Part shown: one piece after another, positions 1 through 6,640 of the stretch | How the letters are laid out: every line of letters begins with the position of its first letter | How positions within the stretch are numbered: position 1 is the stretch's first letter | Assembly: GCA_020249415.1 (NCBI GenBank) | Contig: JADCFR010000132.1 | Location: 1-7,477, forward strand | Length of the DNA: 7,477 bases | Source of the DNA: Roseomonas sp. | GTDB taxonomy: Bacteria; Pseudomonadota; Alphaproteobacteria; Acetobacterales; Acetobacteraceae | Direction of reading: 5' to 3' | Notes under the pieces: model-generated | Seen by the model: only the letters and a program-made list of their open reading frames with translations | Databases searched by the model: none | What the model was told of the DNA's origin: nothing | Position numbers and translations under genes: made by a program

Positions 1-272
1 GCATTGCGGATTTCTTCCAGAAACACGCTATCCACGCGGCGCAGCAGATCGGCCTTTTCGCGCGTCACCTCTCCTGGAATGCGAATGGCAAGGCCCGGTC
101 CCGGGAAGGGGTGGCGGCCCACGATTTCTTCCGGGATGCCAAGCTCGCGGCCCAGCGCGCGCACCTCATCCTTGAACAGGTCACGCAAGGGCTCCACCAG
201 CTGCATGCGCATATGCGCGGGCAAGCCGCCGACATTATGGTGCGATTTGATCGTGACGGATGGCCCGCCGGT
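1..272 (-). pseudogene. guaA: Displaced internal/3' fragment of a second guaA (GMP synthase)
   Basis: Read on the minus strand, this encodes the stretch equivalent to residues about 349-438 of the intact GuaA at 1677-3257: the start of the C-terminal dimerisation domain, including SHHNVGGLP and HPFPGPGLA. It aligns without gaps to 1942-2213. I count nine mismatches (window positions 3, 21, 69, 99, 111, 123, 126, 150, 258). All fall on third codon positions and all are synonymous, so the encoded peptide is identical. The match stops at 272/2213; beyond it the sequences are unrelated. There is no start codon or N-terminal part, so it cannot make GMP synthase. At the left it runs off the window and may continue to the guaA stop codon. 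I infer that it is the resident guaA 3' end displaced by an insertion, or the mirror case. Confidence 0.9.
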
Positions 273-297
273 ACTCAGTGTCTTAGTACCCAGCGGG
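264..297. repeat. Imperfect inverted repeat spanning the guaA-fragment junction
   Basis: The arms GGTACT (270-275) and AGTACC (285-290) are perfect inverted repeats around a 9-nt centre. They extend outward through CCCGC (264-268) and GCGGG (293-297) with small bulges. The left arm straddles the exact point (272/273) where similarity to guaA ends. Two 12-13 bp arms around a short spacer resemble a recombinase site or a DNA hairpin, but the centre is not shared with the guaA target, so a classical attachment core is not shown. A smaller hairpin (GGGTG/CACCC, 336-350) follows. Confidence 0.45.
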
Positions 298-386
298 CGG
301 GAAGGCGGAGCCGGTAGCATCGGACGGTGGCTAACGGGTGCCACTCACCCTTAAGACACGTGGCCTTTACGTCAGTTAACAAGACC

Positions 387-416
387 TTGAAAATGACACG
401 TTTGTCCCAAAATACT
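387..416 (+). promoter_or_regulatory. Putative sigma70-type promoter for the RelA/SpoT gene
   Basis: TTGAAA (387-392) and AATACT (411-416) are separated by 18 bp and match the -35 and -10 consensus at 5 of 6 and 4 of 6 positions. Transcription starting about seven bases after the -10 box would begin at or beside the ATG at 423. There is no Shine-Dalgarno sequence before that ATG, so a leaderless mRNA is plausible. This is pattern matching only. Confidence 0.35.
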
Positions 417-422
417 GTAGCC

Positions 423-1469
423 ATGAACAATGAAATTAACGCAGTTTACCCGGGTGGATCAAAGAACCGCGTCTCAAAGGCGGGTGCGGCAGTCCGCAAC
501 GGTGTGGAGACGCAGGAGGACCTGGACGTCATAAACGCTTGGCGCGCGGCCCATAAGCCAGTTCTCAACACCTTTCAGGCAATTCTTCGTAACCGGACCC
601 AAAAAACCGACACAGTCGTCGCGCAACGACATAAGCGGAAGCAAACGATCTTTGATAAGCTCCGCCGCTTCCCGAAAATGGAGTTGCATCGAATGGACGA
701 TGTGGCGGGCTGCCGACTTATCTTCCCAGATGTGAAAGCGCTACACGTCTTCCGCGAGGCCCTGCATAAGGCACGTTTCCGACATAAGCGACGCAACAAT
801 CCTGAGAAATATGACTACATCAAGCATCCAAAGTCCACTGGTTACCGTGGTATCCATGACGTGTATGAGTACGACGTCAACTCCGCTGTTGGGCAGACTG
901 CGAAAGGACTACTCATCGAGATTCAGTATCGTACTGCGGTCCAGCACGCATGGGCGACAGCCGTCGAAGTGATCGGTTTTATCACTTCGAGCCAACCTAA
1001 ATTTCAGCAAGGCGATAGGCGCTTTGAGACCGTGATGCTTTATGCGAGTGAAATAATTGCCCGCGCCCATGAGGGACTCACCTCGTTTCTAGCAAACGAA
1101 TCGGACGCCGAGATTGTGCGGCGGTTCGTGGAGTTAGACCAAGAACTCGGGCTTCTTGCCCTACTGCGCGGGTTGAATGCGGTCGACAGTGTTGCTAGTT
1201 CCAACAGGAACGTTATTCTGATCTTCGGCGAGACGCTTGAGGTCCGCAGCTTCGCGACTGCCAACGAAGCGATCCAATCGCTCTTCGAATTGGAGAAAGC
1301 TAACCCCGGCAAGGACATCGTGCTGGTGCGCGCGGATACAAGCGACGACGTACGGAACGCCTTCCGAAATTACTTCTCTGATGCCCGTGAGTTTATCGGC
1401 CTTATCGAGTCAGGTCTCAGGATTCTCGCGCAGCGAGTTTCGGCGGTAGTGGCTGCGGCACCTCCGTGA
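423..1469 (+). CDS. Stand-alone RelA/SpoT-domain nucleotide pyrophosphotransferase (small alarmone synthetase / toxSAS-like)
   Basis: This 348-residue soluble protein has a complete RelA/SpoT synthetase core and no hydrolase (HD), TGS or ACT domain. Visible motifs are RHKR (69-72, ATP-side basic residues), DVAGCR (93-98, the DxxGxR metal and nucleotide site), Y132 with the guanine-binding loop PKSTGYRGIH (136-145), and EIQYRT..H.WA (166-178). No key residue is missing, so activity is expected: transfer of pyrophosphate from ATP to GDP/GTP, or to the tRNA CCA end as in toxic members. An N-terminal segment SKNRVSKAG..VR and a C-terminal region ending around NYFSDAREFIGLIE look like family features of longer mobile-element RelA/SpoT proteins; CapRel and FaRel are known toxin or phage-defence relatives of the wider group. 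The ATG at 423 is chosen because the family-like sequence begins just after it; 393 (ATG) or 327 (GTG) are alternatives. Lower G+C than its neighbours suggests transfer. No antitoxin gene is adjacent. Domain call sure; biological role inferred. Confidence 0.88.
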   Translation: MNNEINAVYPGGSKNRVSKAGAAVRNGVETQEDLDVINAWRAAHKPVLNTFQAILRNRTQKTDTVVAQRHKRKQTIFDKLRRFPKMELHRMDDVAGCRLIFPDVKALHVFREALHKARFRHKRRNNPEKYDYIKHPKSTGYRGIHDVYEYDVNSAVGQTAKGLLIEIQYRTAVQHAWATAVEVIGFITSSQPKFQQGDRRFETVMLYASEIIARAHEGLTSFLANESDAEIVRRFVELDQELGLLALLRGLNAVDSVASSNRNVILIFGETLEVRSFATANEAIQSLFELEKANPGKDIVLVRADTSDDVRNAFRNYFSDAREFIGLIESGLRILAQRVSAVVAAAPP

Positions 1470-1676
1470 TGGGCTCGCCTAAATCGCGTGATTCGTGAAT
1501 ATTCATCTAAATGTTTCGTGACGTCACGCTGAACAAGGCGGCTAAAGTCTTGAAGGAGACCCACAAGTCTCCCGCAACATTTATTGCCATCAGAATTTTA
1601 GACCCATCGGGCTTCTAGAAGATCGTTTTCAGAGCAGACACTTTGTTAGCGGTCTTCCATTCTCTGATCTCAAATC
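1470..1676. other. Noncoding gap between the RelA/SpoT gene and guaA, with two inverted repeats
   Basis: These 207 bp separate the convergent RelA/SpoT gene and guaA and hold no convincing gene. They contain a perfect 12-bp palindrome CGTGACGTCACG (1517-1528) and a stem-loop GGAGAC/GTCTCC with a 6-nt loop (1555-1572). Neither is followed by a T-run on either strand, so a classical intrinsic terminator is not supported. The palindrome could be a dimeric regulator site. Composition is lower in G+C, like the RelA/SpoT gene. Confidence 0.5.
1517..1528. repeat. 12-bp perfect palindrome CGTGACGTCACG
   Basis: A perfect self-complementary dodecamer lies 48 bp after the RelA/SpoT stop codon. It may be a protein-binding site or the core of a DNA hairpin; nothing in the sequence decides which. 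It is reported as a direct observation without assigned function. Confidence 0.6.
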
Positions 1677-3257
1677 TCACTCCCACTCAATCGTTCCCGG
1701 CGGCTTGCTTGTGATGTCATAGGTCACGCGATTGATCCCGCGCACCTCATTCACAATCCGCGCCGCAACGCGATTAAGAAAGCCCATATCAAAGGGATAG
1801 ACATCCGCCGTCATGCCATCCGTGCTGGTCACGGCACGTAGTGCGCAGGCTTGGTCGTAACTCCGCCCATCACCCATCACACCAACAGTGCGGACAGGCA
1901 GCAGCACGGCAAAAGCCTGCCAGATCGCGTCATACAAACCGGCGTTGCGGATTTCTTCCAGGAACACGCTATCCACGCGGCGCAGCAGATCGGCCTTTTC
2001 GCGCGTCACTTCTCCTGGAATGCGAATGGCAAGGCCCGGCCCCGGGAAGGGATGGCGGCCCACAATCTCTTCCGGGATGCCAAGCTCGCGCCCCAGCGCG
2101 CGCACCTCATCCTTGAACAGGTCACGCAAGGGCTCCACCAGCTGCATGCGCATATGCGCGGGCAAGCCGCCGACATTATGGTGCGATTTGATCGTGACCG
2201 ATGGCCCGCCGGTTGCCGAGACACTTTCGATCACATCCGGATAAAGCGTGCCCTGCGCCAGAAAATCCGCGCCCCCCAGCTTGTTCTGTTCATCTTCAAA
2301 CACGTCAATGAATAATCGCCCGATGGTCTTGCGCTTCACCTCCGGGTCCGTCACGCCGGAAAGCTGGCGCAGAAACAAATCCGATGCATCGCGATGGATC
2401 AGCTTGATGTTGAAGCGATCCCGAAACGTGCTGACGACCTGTTCGCTTTCATTCGCGCGCATCAGCCCGTGATCCACATAAATGCAGGTCAATTGATCGC
2501 CAATCGCCTCATGAATCAGCACTGCAGCGACCGAGCTATCAACACCGCCGGAAAGCCCGCAAACAACGCGCCCTTTGCCCACCTGAGCACGAATGCGCGC
2601 TACCGCTTCCTGGCGGAAACCGGCCATGGTCCAATCGCCGGCGCAGCCGCAAACCCCATGCGTGAAGTTCCTGAGCAACGCCGCGCCATGCGGCGTATGC
2701 ACCACTTCCGGGTGGAACATGGTGCCGTAAAACTGCCGCGCATCATCGGCGATTACGGCGAAGGGCGCGCCTTCACTGCTCGCGACACTGCGAAACCCAG
2801 GCGGCAGCGCGGTGATGCGATCACCATGGCTCATCCATACCTGTTCACGCGCGCCCTTGGCCCAAACCCCGCGCGTAATCGCGCATTCACCAGTTATGTC
2901 CACAAAGGCGCGCCCGAATTCGCGATGCTCGGAAGGCTCCACCACGCCCCCCAATTGCGCCGCCAAAGTTTGCTGACCGTAACAAATACCCAAAACCGGT
3001 ACGCCAAGCGCGAAGACCGCCTCCGGCGCGCGCGGGCTTTCACCCTCATTCACACTCGCCGGCCCGCCGGATAGAATAATCCCACGCGGTGCAAAGGCAC
3101 GGATGCGTGCCTCGGGCGCATGATGAAAGGGCCAAACCTCGCAATAAACGCCGGATTCGCGGACGCGGCGCGCAATAAGCTGCGTCACCTGGCTACCGAA
3201 ATCGAGGATCAGCACATGATCGTGCCGGGGGGAGGAGTCGTGCTGTTGAGCGGCCAT
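1677..3257 (-). CDS. guaA: GMP synthase (glutamine-hydrolysing), intact
   Basis: This enzyme catalyses the last step of GMP synthesis: XMP + ATP + glutamine to GMP + AMP + PPi + glutamate, in the cytosol. The protein has 526 residues, the usual family length. An N-terminal class I glutamine amidotransferase starts at VLILDFGSQ; its nucleophile is Cys92 (GICYG) and its His182/Glu184 lie in FHPEV. The ATP pyrophosphatase domain follows with the PPi loop SGGVDS (236-241). The C-terminal dimerisation domain starts near [11 protein letters not shown] (356-365) and ends in the canonical GTIEWE. The reading frame stays open upstream to 3455, but the ATG at 3257 is chosen because the extension consists of hairpin-repeat DNA and the family begins there. 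It is probably cotranscribed with the upstream GNAT and rsmB-like genes. The last 178 codons are probably a replacement brought by the insertion described above; no frameshift or key-residue loss is seen. Confidence 0.97.
   Translation of the reverse strand: MAAQQHDSSPRHDHVLILDFGSQVTQLIARRVRESGVYCEVWPFHHAPEARIRAFAPRGIILSGGPASVNEGESPRAPEAVFALGVPVLGICYGQQTLAAQLGGVVEPSEHREFGRAFVDITGECAITRGVWAKGAREQVWMSHGDRITALPPGFRSVASSEGAPFAVIADDARQFYGTMFHPEVVHTPHGAALLRNFTHGVCGCAGDWTMAGFRQEAVARIRAQVGKGRVVCGLSGGVDSSVAAVLIHEAIGDQLTCIYVDHGLMRANESEQVVSTFRDRFNIKLIHRDASDLFLRQLSGVTDPEVKRKTIGRLFIDVFEDEQNKLGGADFLAQGTLYPDVIESVSATGGPSVTIKSHHNVGGLPAHMRMQLVEPLRDLFKDEVRALGRELGIPEEIVGRHPFPGPGLAIRIPGEVTREKADLLRRVDSVFLEEIRNAGLYDAIWQAFAVLLPVRTVGVMGDGRSYDQACALRAVTSTDGMTADVYPFDMGFLNRVAARIVNEVRGINRVTYDITSKPPGTIEWE
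1942..2213. repeat. Direct-repeat partner of the guaA fragment at 1-272
   Basis: This part of intact guaA (codons about 349-438) is the second copy of a 272-bp direct repeat, about 97% identical to window positions 1-272. The longest identical run is 107 bp (2092-2198, matching 151-257). The copies lie in the same orientation about 1.9 kb apart, so homologous recombination between them could remove the segment in between and leave an intact guaA. Confidence 0.9.
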
Positions 3258-3304
3258 GCCGGCTTGCACCACAAGCCGCGCCGTCCGGCAAGTTAGGGGT
3301 TTTT

Positions 3305-3413
3305 TTGGTCGCATTTTCCGAGTCGCCAAGTGGGTCCACTTGGCTTGAAAATGCTCCAGGCTTGGTCGCATTTTCCGAGCCGCCAAGTGGGTCCACTTGG
3401 CTTGAAAATGCTC
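3305..3413. repeat. Two tandem copies of a 52-bp REP-like hairpin repeat
   Basis: Copies at 3305-3356 and 3362-3413 are spaced 57 bp apart and differ only at 3323/3380 (T versus C). Each contains a near-perfect palindrome, GCCAAGTGG/CCACTTGGC with a 2-nt centre, nested inside an outer inverted repeat GCATTTTC/GAAAATGC. The array fills the gap between the GNAT gene and guaA and touches the GNAT stop codon. A T-run (3300-3306) lies on the wrong side for termination of these minus-strand genes. The form resembles REP/BIME-type interspersed palindromes, which can stabilise mRNA ends or damp downstream expression; genome-wide copy number cannot be judged here. Confidence 0.85.
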
Positions 3414-3990
3414 AAGCCTCCGGCGCCGCAGCGGTGGCCGCCAGCAGCGTGTCAATCGGCTCCCATAGCAGCGCCATCTGCTCCACCGGCTGGCCGCCCA
3501 CGCGGGTCTGGCCGCGCGCGACCACGCGCCCGCCCAGATGGCGGTAGAACCATTGGGTTGGATTGTCCTTCAGCACCCAAACCATGGCCGAACGGCAACC
3601 TACCACGCGCAAATGTGCCGCCGCTGCGCGCATCAGCCGCCGCCCCGTGCCGCGGTCCCGGTAATCCTCAGTCAAATAGAGCGTATTGATCTCCCCATCG
3701 GCCAAGCCCCCTCGGCGGGATCGCCCGCCAGAGGCAAAGCCGATGATCGTCGCCTCATCCGGGGCGCTGCCTTCCGGCGCGTCATCACCGGATGCGACCG
3801 CGACAAACACGGCATAGCCGCCGCGCCTATCGAACATATCGCGCTGATAGGAAGCGGCCAGGCGCGTCGCGGAAAGCCCGGCCAGATAGGCATCGGGCAG
3901 AATGCCGGCATAGGCGCTGCGCCATACCGCGACATGCAGCGCGCCAATTGCCGCGGCATCGCTGGCACGGGCGCGGCGGATCGCGATCAT
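3412..3990 (-). CDS. GNAT-family N-acetyltransferase
   Basis: This 192-residue protein of the Gcn5-related acetyltransferase fold transfers an acetyl group from acetyl-CoA to an amine; the substrate cannot be told from sequence. It opens with [16 protein letters not shown], a typical first strand and helix. The acetyl-CoA loop is R-D-R-G-T-G (111-116, the R/QxxGxG/A motif) after the beta-4 strand INTLYL. A C-terminal motif B with [14 protein letters not shown] (141-154) follows, as in many Rim-like members. The ATG at 3990 is chosen because it overlaps the stop of the upstream rsmB-like gene as ATGA, with GGAAAG before it in that gene's end, implying translational coupling. The reading frame extends further upstream to 4071, but inside the preceding gene. 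A role in modifying a ribosomal or translation protein would fit its neighbours but is only inference. Confidence 0.87.
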   Translation of the reverse strand: MIAIRRARASDAAAIGALHVAVWRSAYAGILPDAYLAGLSATRLAASYQRDMFDRRGGYAVFVAVASGDDAPEGSAPDEATIIGFASGGRSRRGGLADGEINTLYLTEDYRDRGTGRRLMRAAAAHLRVVGCRSAMVWVLKDNPTQWFYRHLGGRVVARGQTRVGGQPVEQMALLWEPIDTLLAATAAAPEA

Positions 3991-5354
3991 GGCTTTCTTT
4001 CCAGTACAGCGCAGAAGAATCCATCCGTAGCCTGCGCACCCGGAGAAAGCCGCAACCATGGCCCGGCGCAAGGCTGCGCGACATCAGGGCATAGACCAGG
4101 CCATAGCACTTCAAGCGCCATTGGTGCGAAATCCGGGTTGCTTGCCAGGAAGCTTTCCATCTGCTGCTCATTCTCCGCGGGCAATACAGAGCAGGTAGCG
4201 TAGACCAATCTGCCGCCAGGGCGCACTAATTCTCTTGCCCTGTCGAGAATGTTATTTTGCACCGCAACAAGCTCGGCCAAATCGACCGGGCGGGTGCGCA
4301 GCCGTGCATCCGGGTTGCGCCGCCAGGTGCCGGTGCCGGTGCAGGGCGCATCCACCAAGACGCGGTCAAAACTGCCGGCGCGGCGCTTGGCCCAGCGATC
4401 CCCGGCGACCAATAAGTGCCTCTCGGCATTATCCACCCCGGCGCGGCGGAAGCGCAAAGCCGCCCCTTCCAACCTGGGCGCCGAGGTATCGCAGGCGGTG
4501 ATCTTGCCCCGATTGCCCATGGTGGCGGCCATGGCGAGAGTCTTGCCCCCAGCGCCAGCGCAGTAATCGGCCACGCGCATGCCGGGGCGGGCATCGGCCA
4601 GAAGGGCGATCAATTGGCTGCCTTCATCCTGCACCTCGATCAGGCCGGATTTGAAGGCCGCCGTGCCGGTCACTGGCCGGCGGGATGGCACGCGTAGCCC
4701 CCAGGGGGAAAATTGGGTGGGTTCGGTGGCAATACCCTCGGCGGCCAGGGCAGCAGCGGCTTCCGCCCGCGTGCCGCGCAGCAGGTTGGCGCGGAGATCA
4801 AGCCCAGCCGGTTCTTCCATGGCAGCCGCTTCCGCGGCCAAATCCGCGCCGAAACGCGCCTTGAAATCGGGCAGCAGCCATTCGGGCAGGTTCAGCCGAA
4901 CCGCTTCCGGCATATCCGGGTGTGACAAATCCCGCCCGGCCATGATGCGCACGGCACGGGCTTCGGCGGCATTGGGTGGGGCCGCGCCATAGCCTTCGCC
5001 CGAAAAGCCCCGGCCGATATCGGCCTCCGTCCAGCGCGCCACCAGCACCAGATAGGCCATCAGCAATAGGCGCGGCGTGGGCTCAGCCGGCAACCGCGCC
5101 AGATTCCAATCCAGCCGCAGCCTTTGCCGCACCACGCCCCAGACCCATTCGCTGACCGTGCGCCGATCCCCCCCACCAATAAAGCGCCGGGCGCGGAAAA
5201 AATCACTCGCCACCGCATCGGCGGGACGGCGACGGGCATCGGGGGCAAAGCATTGGGCTTCGAGTGCGCTCAGCAGCTCGATAGCCGCGGCAAGTCTGGC
5301 GGAAGGGGTCACCGGGGAAGCATCAGGGCAGAAGCGGCCCCTGGCAAGGCCCAC
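3987..5354 (-). CDS. RsmB/NOP-family RNA (cytosine-C5) methyltransferase
   Basis: An S-adenosylmethionine-dependent m5C methyltransferase, probably acting on 16S rRNA (RsmB acts at C967 in E. coli). The protein has 455 residues from a GTG start at 5354. An N-terminal helical part resembles the NusB-like/RNA-binding region of RsmB. The catalytic domain shows motif I DYCAGAGGK (263-271), motif IV DAPC with Cys338 (release cysteine), and motif VI ATCS with catalytic Cys388, ending in DGFFCAVLERK. GTG 5354 is supported by an AAGGTG-type ribosome site just upstream; a second GTG at 5312 is an alternative, with a poorer site. It probably heads the operon with the GNAT gene and guaA. rsmB-like genes next to guaA are, as I recall, common in alphaproteobacteria. 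RsmF or another NOP-family paralogue cannot be excluded, so no symbol is assigned. Confidence 0.9.
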   Translation of the reverse strand: MGLARGRFCPDASPVTPSARLAAAIELLSALEAQCFAPDARRRPADAVASDFFRARRFIGGGDRRTVSEWVWGVVRQRLRLDWNLARLPAEPTPRLLLMAYLVLVARWTEADIGRGFSGEGYGAAPPNAAEARAVRIMAGRDLSHPDMPEAVRLNLPEWLLPDFKARFGADLAAEAAAMEEPAGLDLRANLLRGTRAEAAAALAAEGIATEPTQFSPWGLRVPSRRPVTGTAAFKSGLIEVQDEGSQLIALLADARPGMRVADYCAGAGGKTLAMAATMGNRGKITACDTSAPRLEGAALRFRRAGVDNAERHLLVAGDRWAKRRAGSFDRVLVDAPCTGTGTWRRNPDARLRTRPVDLAELVAVQNNILDRARELVRPGGRLVYATCSVLPAENEQQMESFLASNPDFAPMALEVLWPGLCPDVAQPCAGPWLRLSPGAQATDGFFCAVLERKP

Positions 5355-5441
5355 CCCCCTTCACCTTTTGCGCTGCCTTGTTTTAGGCTGCGTTCAGAAA
5401 CGGCGAGGCACATCGCCCAAAACGACTTGAGGAAGCGCTGC
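5355..5441. promoter_or_regulatory. Divergent intergenic region between the rsmB-like and LLM oxidoreductase genes
   Basis: These 87 bp separate two divergently transcribed genes and must hold, or lie close to, both promoters. A ribosome site GAGGA (5429-5433) lies 8 nt before the plus-strand ATG. A purine-rich AAGGTG-type site precedes the minus-strand GTG. I do not see -35/-10 boxes good enough to place a promoter. Confidence 0.4.
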
Positions 5442-6551
5442 ATGCATCTTGGCTTGTTCATGATGCCGCTCCATCCACCGGGGCGGCCCATGCATGAAAC
5501 CCTGGCAGAGGATACGGAAAAATCCCTGCTCGCGGACCGCCTGGGCTTTCAGGAGGTCTGGGTGGGGGAGCATTTCTCCGCAACCTCTGAACCCATTGCC
5601 TCGCCCTTGATGTTCATGGCGGGGCTGGTGCATCGCACGAGCCTGACTTTCGGCACCGGCGTCATCAACCTGCCCAACCACCACCCGGCCATTGTGGCGG
5701 CGGAGGTCGCGCAATTCGACCATATGGCGCAGGGCCGCTTCATGATGGGGATTGGCGCGGGGGGCCTTTCTTCCGATTTTGAGCTCTTTGGCGATGTCGA
5801 GCCCAAGGAACGCGGCAAGCGCATGGTCGAATCGATTGAGACCATCCAGCGCATTTGGACGGCTGAACCGCCTTATGATGTCGGCGGCGAAACCTGGCCG
5901 GTGAAGATTTCGCGCAATGTGCTGCCGCAATATGGAGTGGGCTTCATGCCGAAGCCCTTCCAGCCGGGCGGGCCTTCCATTCATGTCTCCGCCCGGTCCA
6001 AGGATTCGCAGGGTGTCGCACTGGCGGCCAAGCGCGGCTGGGGCGTGATCAGCGCCAATTTCGTGGCACACCGGATCCTGGCCGGCCATTGGCAGAGCTT
6101 CGCTGCGGGCTTGCGCGAACCCGGCCAGGCGCCGGATGGCGCGCGCTGGCGCATGGCGCGAAATTTCGTGATTGCCGCGACCGATGCCGAAGCCCGCGCC
6201 CGCGCGACCGCGCCTGAAGGCGCGACACGCTATTACTTTGACTATCTGGGAAGCCTCGCGAAGCGCGCGGGGCTCGCCGCCACCATGACGCCGCGCGATA
6301 ACATGGACCATAACGCCGCAACGGCCGAGGATATGATAGACGCCTGCGTGATCGCCGGCAGCCCGCGCACCGTTTTGGACAAGCTGATCGCGCTGCGTGA
6401 GGAAGCCGGGCCTTACGGCCATGTGCTGATGGCAGGGCTTGATTGGTCCGGCCCCAATGCGGCTTGGGAGGCTGAGAGCATGGCGCGTTTGGCGCAGGAA
6501 GTGATGCCCAGGCTGCGCCAGCATCTTGATCGGCGCGCGGCGGCGGAGTGA
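5442..6551 (+). CDS. LLM-class (luciferase-like) flavin-dependent oxidoreductase
   Basis: This 369-residue member of the bacterial luciferase-like monooxygenase family is a TIM-barrel enzyme that uses reduced FMN, usually supplied by a partner reductase or F420 in some branches. The start MHLGLFMMPLHPPGR, the segment LGFQEVWVGEHF (34-45), and the FGTGVINLPNHHP and HMAQGRFMMGIGAG regions (about 70-106) are characteristic of the flavin site and early barrel strands. The start at 5442 follows a good ribosome site (GAGGA, spacing 8); the longer upstream open frame overlaps the divergent gene and is rejected. The substrate cannot be predicted; alkanal, limonene or similar monooxygenase annotations would be guesses. 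It is alone or first in a short plus-strand unit, with no reductase gene next to it. Confidence 0.92.
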   Translation: MHLGLFMMPLHPPGRPMHETLAEDTEKSLLADRLGFQEVWVGEHFSATSEPIASPLMFMAGLVHRTSLTFGTGVINLPNHHPAIVAAEVAQFDHMAQGRFMMGIGAGGLSSDFELFGDVEPKERGKRMVESIETIQRIWTAEPPYDVGGETWPVKISRNVLPQYGVGFMPKPFQPGGPSIHVSARSKDSQGVALAAKRGWGVISANFVAHRILAGHWQSFAAGLREPGQAPDGARWRMARNFVIAATDAEARARATAPEGATRYYFDYLGSLAKRAGLAATMTPRDNMDHNAATAEDMIDACVIAGSPRTVLDKLIALREEAGPYGHVLMAGLDWSGPNAAWEAESMARLAQEVMPRLRQHLDRRAAAE

Positions 6552-6640
6552 ACCAAAAAAACTGAGGGGTGGGCGCAGATTTCCACCATGGGTGTCGATT
6601 CTTCAGAAGTTTATTTACGAATCTCGGCTAGATTAGCTTC

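Larger units (their letters stand above)
273..2213. mobile_element. Candidate inserted segment: RelA/SpoT gene plus replacement guaA 3' end
   Basis: The segment is bounded on the left by the end of the displaced guaA fragment (272) and on the right by the equivalent point inside intact guaA (2213, codon 349). It contains a lower-G+C stretch with one RelA/SpoT-type gene and then the last 178 codons of guaA. This fits an insertion that brings its own copy of the target gene's 3' end and so restores the reading frame, as many integrative elements do. No integrase, transposase or excisionase is visible, so it could be a non-autonomous element, a decayed island, or the product of recombination with transformed DNA (homologous on the guaA side, illegitimate on the other). 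The true left boundary could also be further left if other cargo lies there. Confidence 0.45.

Noticed and set aside
1..354. Plus-strand open frames across the guaA fragment and their twins over 1851-2315
   Set aside because: They are antisense shadows of guaA. The nine differences between the copies all sit at minus-strand third codon positions, which shows the minus strand is the coding one.
327..422. Upstream extension of the RelA/SpoT gene to a GTG at 327
   Set aside because: The added residues do not look like the family and overlap a hairpin at 336-350; the family-like sequence starts just after the ATG at 423. An AGGCGGAG ribosome-site-like run before 327 keeps a small doubt.
330..1650. 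Integron attC or terminal-inverted-repeat transposon ends (GCTAAC at 330-335, GTTAGC at 1645-1650; AGTGTCT at 277-283, AGACACT at 1635-1641)
   Set aside because: The matches are only 6-7 bp, not symmetric in position, and the RYYYAAC/GTTRRRY core-site pattern is not satisfied. No transposase or integron integrase is present.
3300..3356. Rho-independent terminator using the hairpin and the T-run at 3300-3306
   Set aside because: The T-run lies before the hairpin on the plus strand and reads as A on the minus strand after it, so it fits termination in neither direction.
3258..3455. An N-terminal extension of GuaA with [12 protein letters not shown] repeats
   Set aside because: The repeat-like peptide is translated hairpin DNA; the family starts at the ATG at 3257 and the extension overlaps the end of the GNAT gene.
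5124..5441. A 106-residue upstream extension of the LLM oxidoreductase
   Set aside because: It overlaps the divergent rsmB-like gene, and the ATG at 5442 has a clear ribosome site and the expected family start.
5394..6524. A long minus-strand open frame opposite the LLM oxidoreductase gene
   Set aside because: It is a GC-rich antisense shadow with no recognisable protein features; the plus strand encodes a clear family member.
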